From an uncultured Lachnospiraceae bacterium (GTDB lineage Bacteria; Bacillota; Clostridia; Lachnospirales; Lachnospiraceae), in the NCBI GenBank assembly GCA_910579935.1, contig CAJTVQ010000038.1, positions 1 through 38,825 on the forward strand: a stretch of DNA of 38,825 nt, written 5' to 3'. Made by a program: the position numbers and the translations under genes. This document shows positions 38,755 to 38,825 of this stretch, in pieces. Every line of letters starts with the position of its first letter. The stretch's first letter is position 1. Under the pieces are notes generated by a model. It made no database searches. It was given only the letters and a program-made list of their open reading frames with translations, and was not told the origin of the DNA.

Positions 38755-38825
38755 AAACCGGTTTATCTGCTTAAACCTGAATTATTCACGGCGGTATAAT
38801 CTCGCATAAAATTCGCCGCAGTTAT

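Overview
The window looks like a chromosomal segment of a spore-forming, anaerobic, low-to-mid GC Firmicute of the Lachnospiraceae type. This is inferred from gene content: the glgC/glgD pair of clostridial ADP-glucose pyrophosphorylase, SpoVT with a sigma-G-like promoter, SpoVG, a DnaD plus DnaC/DnaI-type helicase-loader pair, an unusually long PRPP synthetase, and a QueT transporter under a preQ1-I riboswitch. No rRNA, tRNA, CRISPR array, prophage or intact transposase was seen.

Layout. 1-3660: a gene-free left end carrying a dispersed repeat, a secreted low-complexity protein, nicotinate phosphoribosyltransferase and spoVT. 3770-8332: a carbohydrate ABC importer (binding lipoprotein and two permeases, no ATPase) with an AraC-type regulator. 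8417-10529: a membrane-anchored peptidoglycan amidase, an orphan BlaI-type repressor and a 56-residue ribbon-helix-helix protein whose -10 box lies inside a perfect inverted repeat. 10538-16180: a co-directional cluster of CotH-like kinase, VTC polyphosphate polymerase, DUF4956 membrane protein, XpaC-like and TelA-like proteins. 16538-18008: an ECF sigma factor and its membrane anti-sigma factor with a candidate autoregulatory promoter. 18263-25521: the housekeeping run mfd, pth, spoVG, glgD, glgC on the minus strand. 25746-30870: murC, then a cluster of DnaA-box-like nonamers directly upstream of dnaD and dnaC, then prs.

30871-32826 is the accessory patch. It holds a perfect 26-bp palindrome, a 105-nt inverted-repeat element with two competing folds, a tandem pair of duplicated XRE regulators, a broken aspartyl-tRNA synthetase remnant, overlapping hairpins and a second copy of the dispersed repeat. 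32827-38825: queT, a YczE-type membrane protein, a membrane-tethered XRE regulator with a DUF4097-like partner, a large exported protein ending in a C39-peptidase-like fold whose catalytic His is replaced by Asn, and a methyltransferase that appears cut short at its N-terminus.

The most promising items for follow-up are the abutting DnaA-box array in front of the replication-loader operon, the CotH/VTC/DUF4956/XpaC/TelA envelope cluster, the small RHH protein with its operator, and the two-state palindromes in the accessory patch. All family assignments are by reading the translated sequence; no database search was run.
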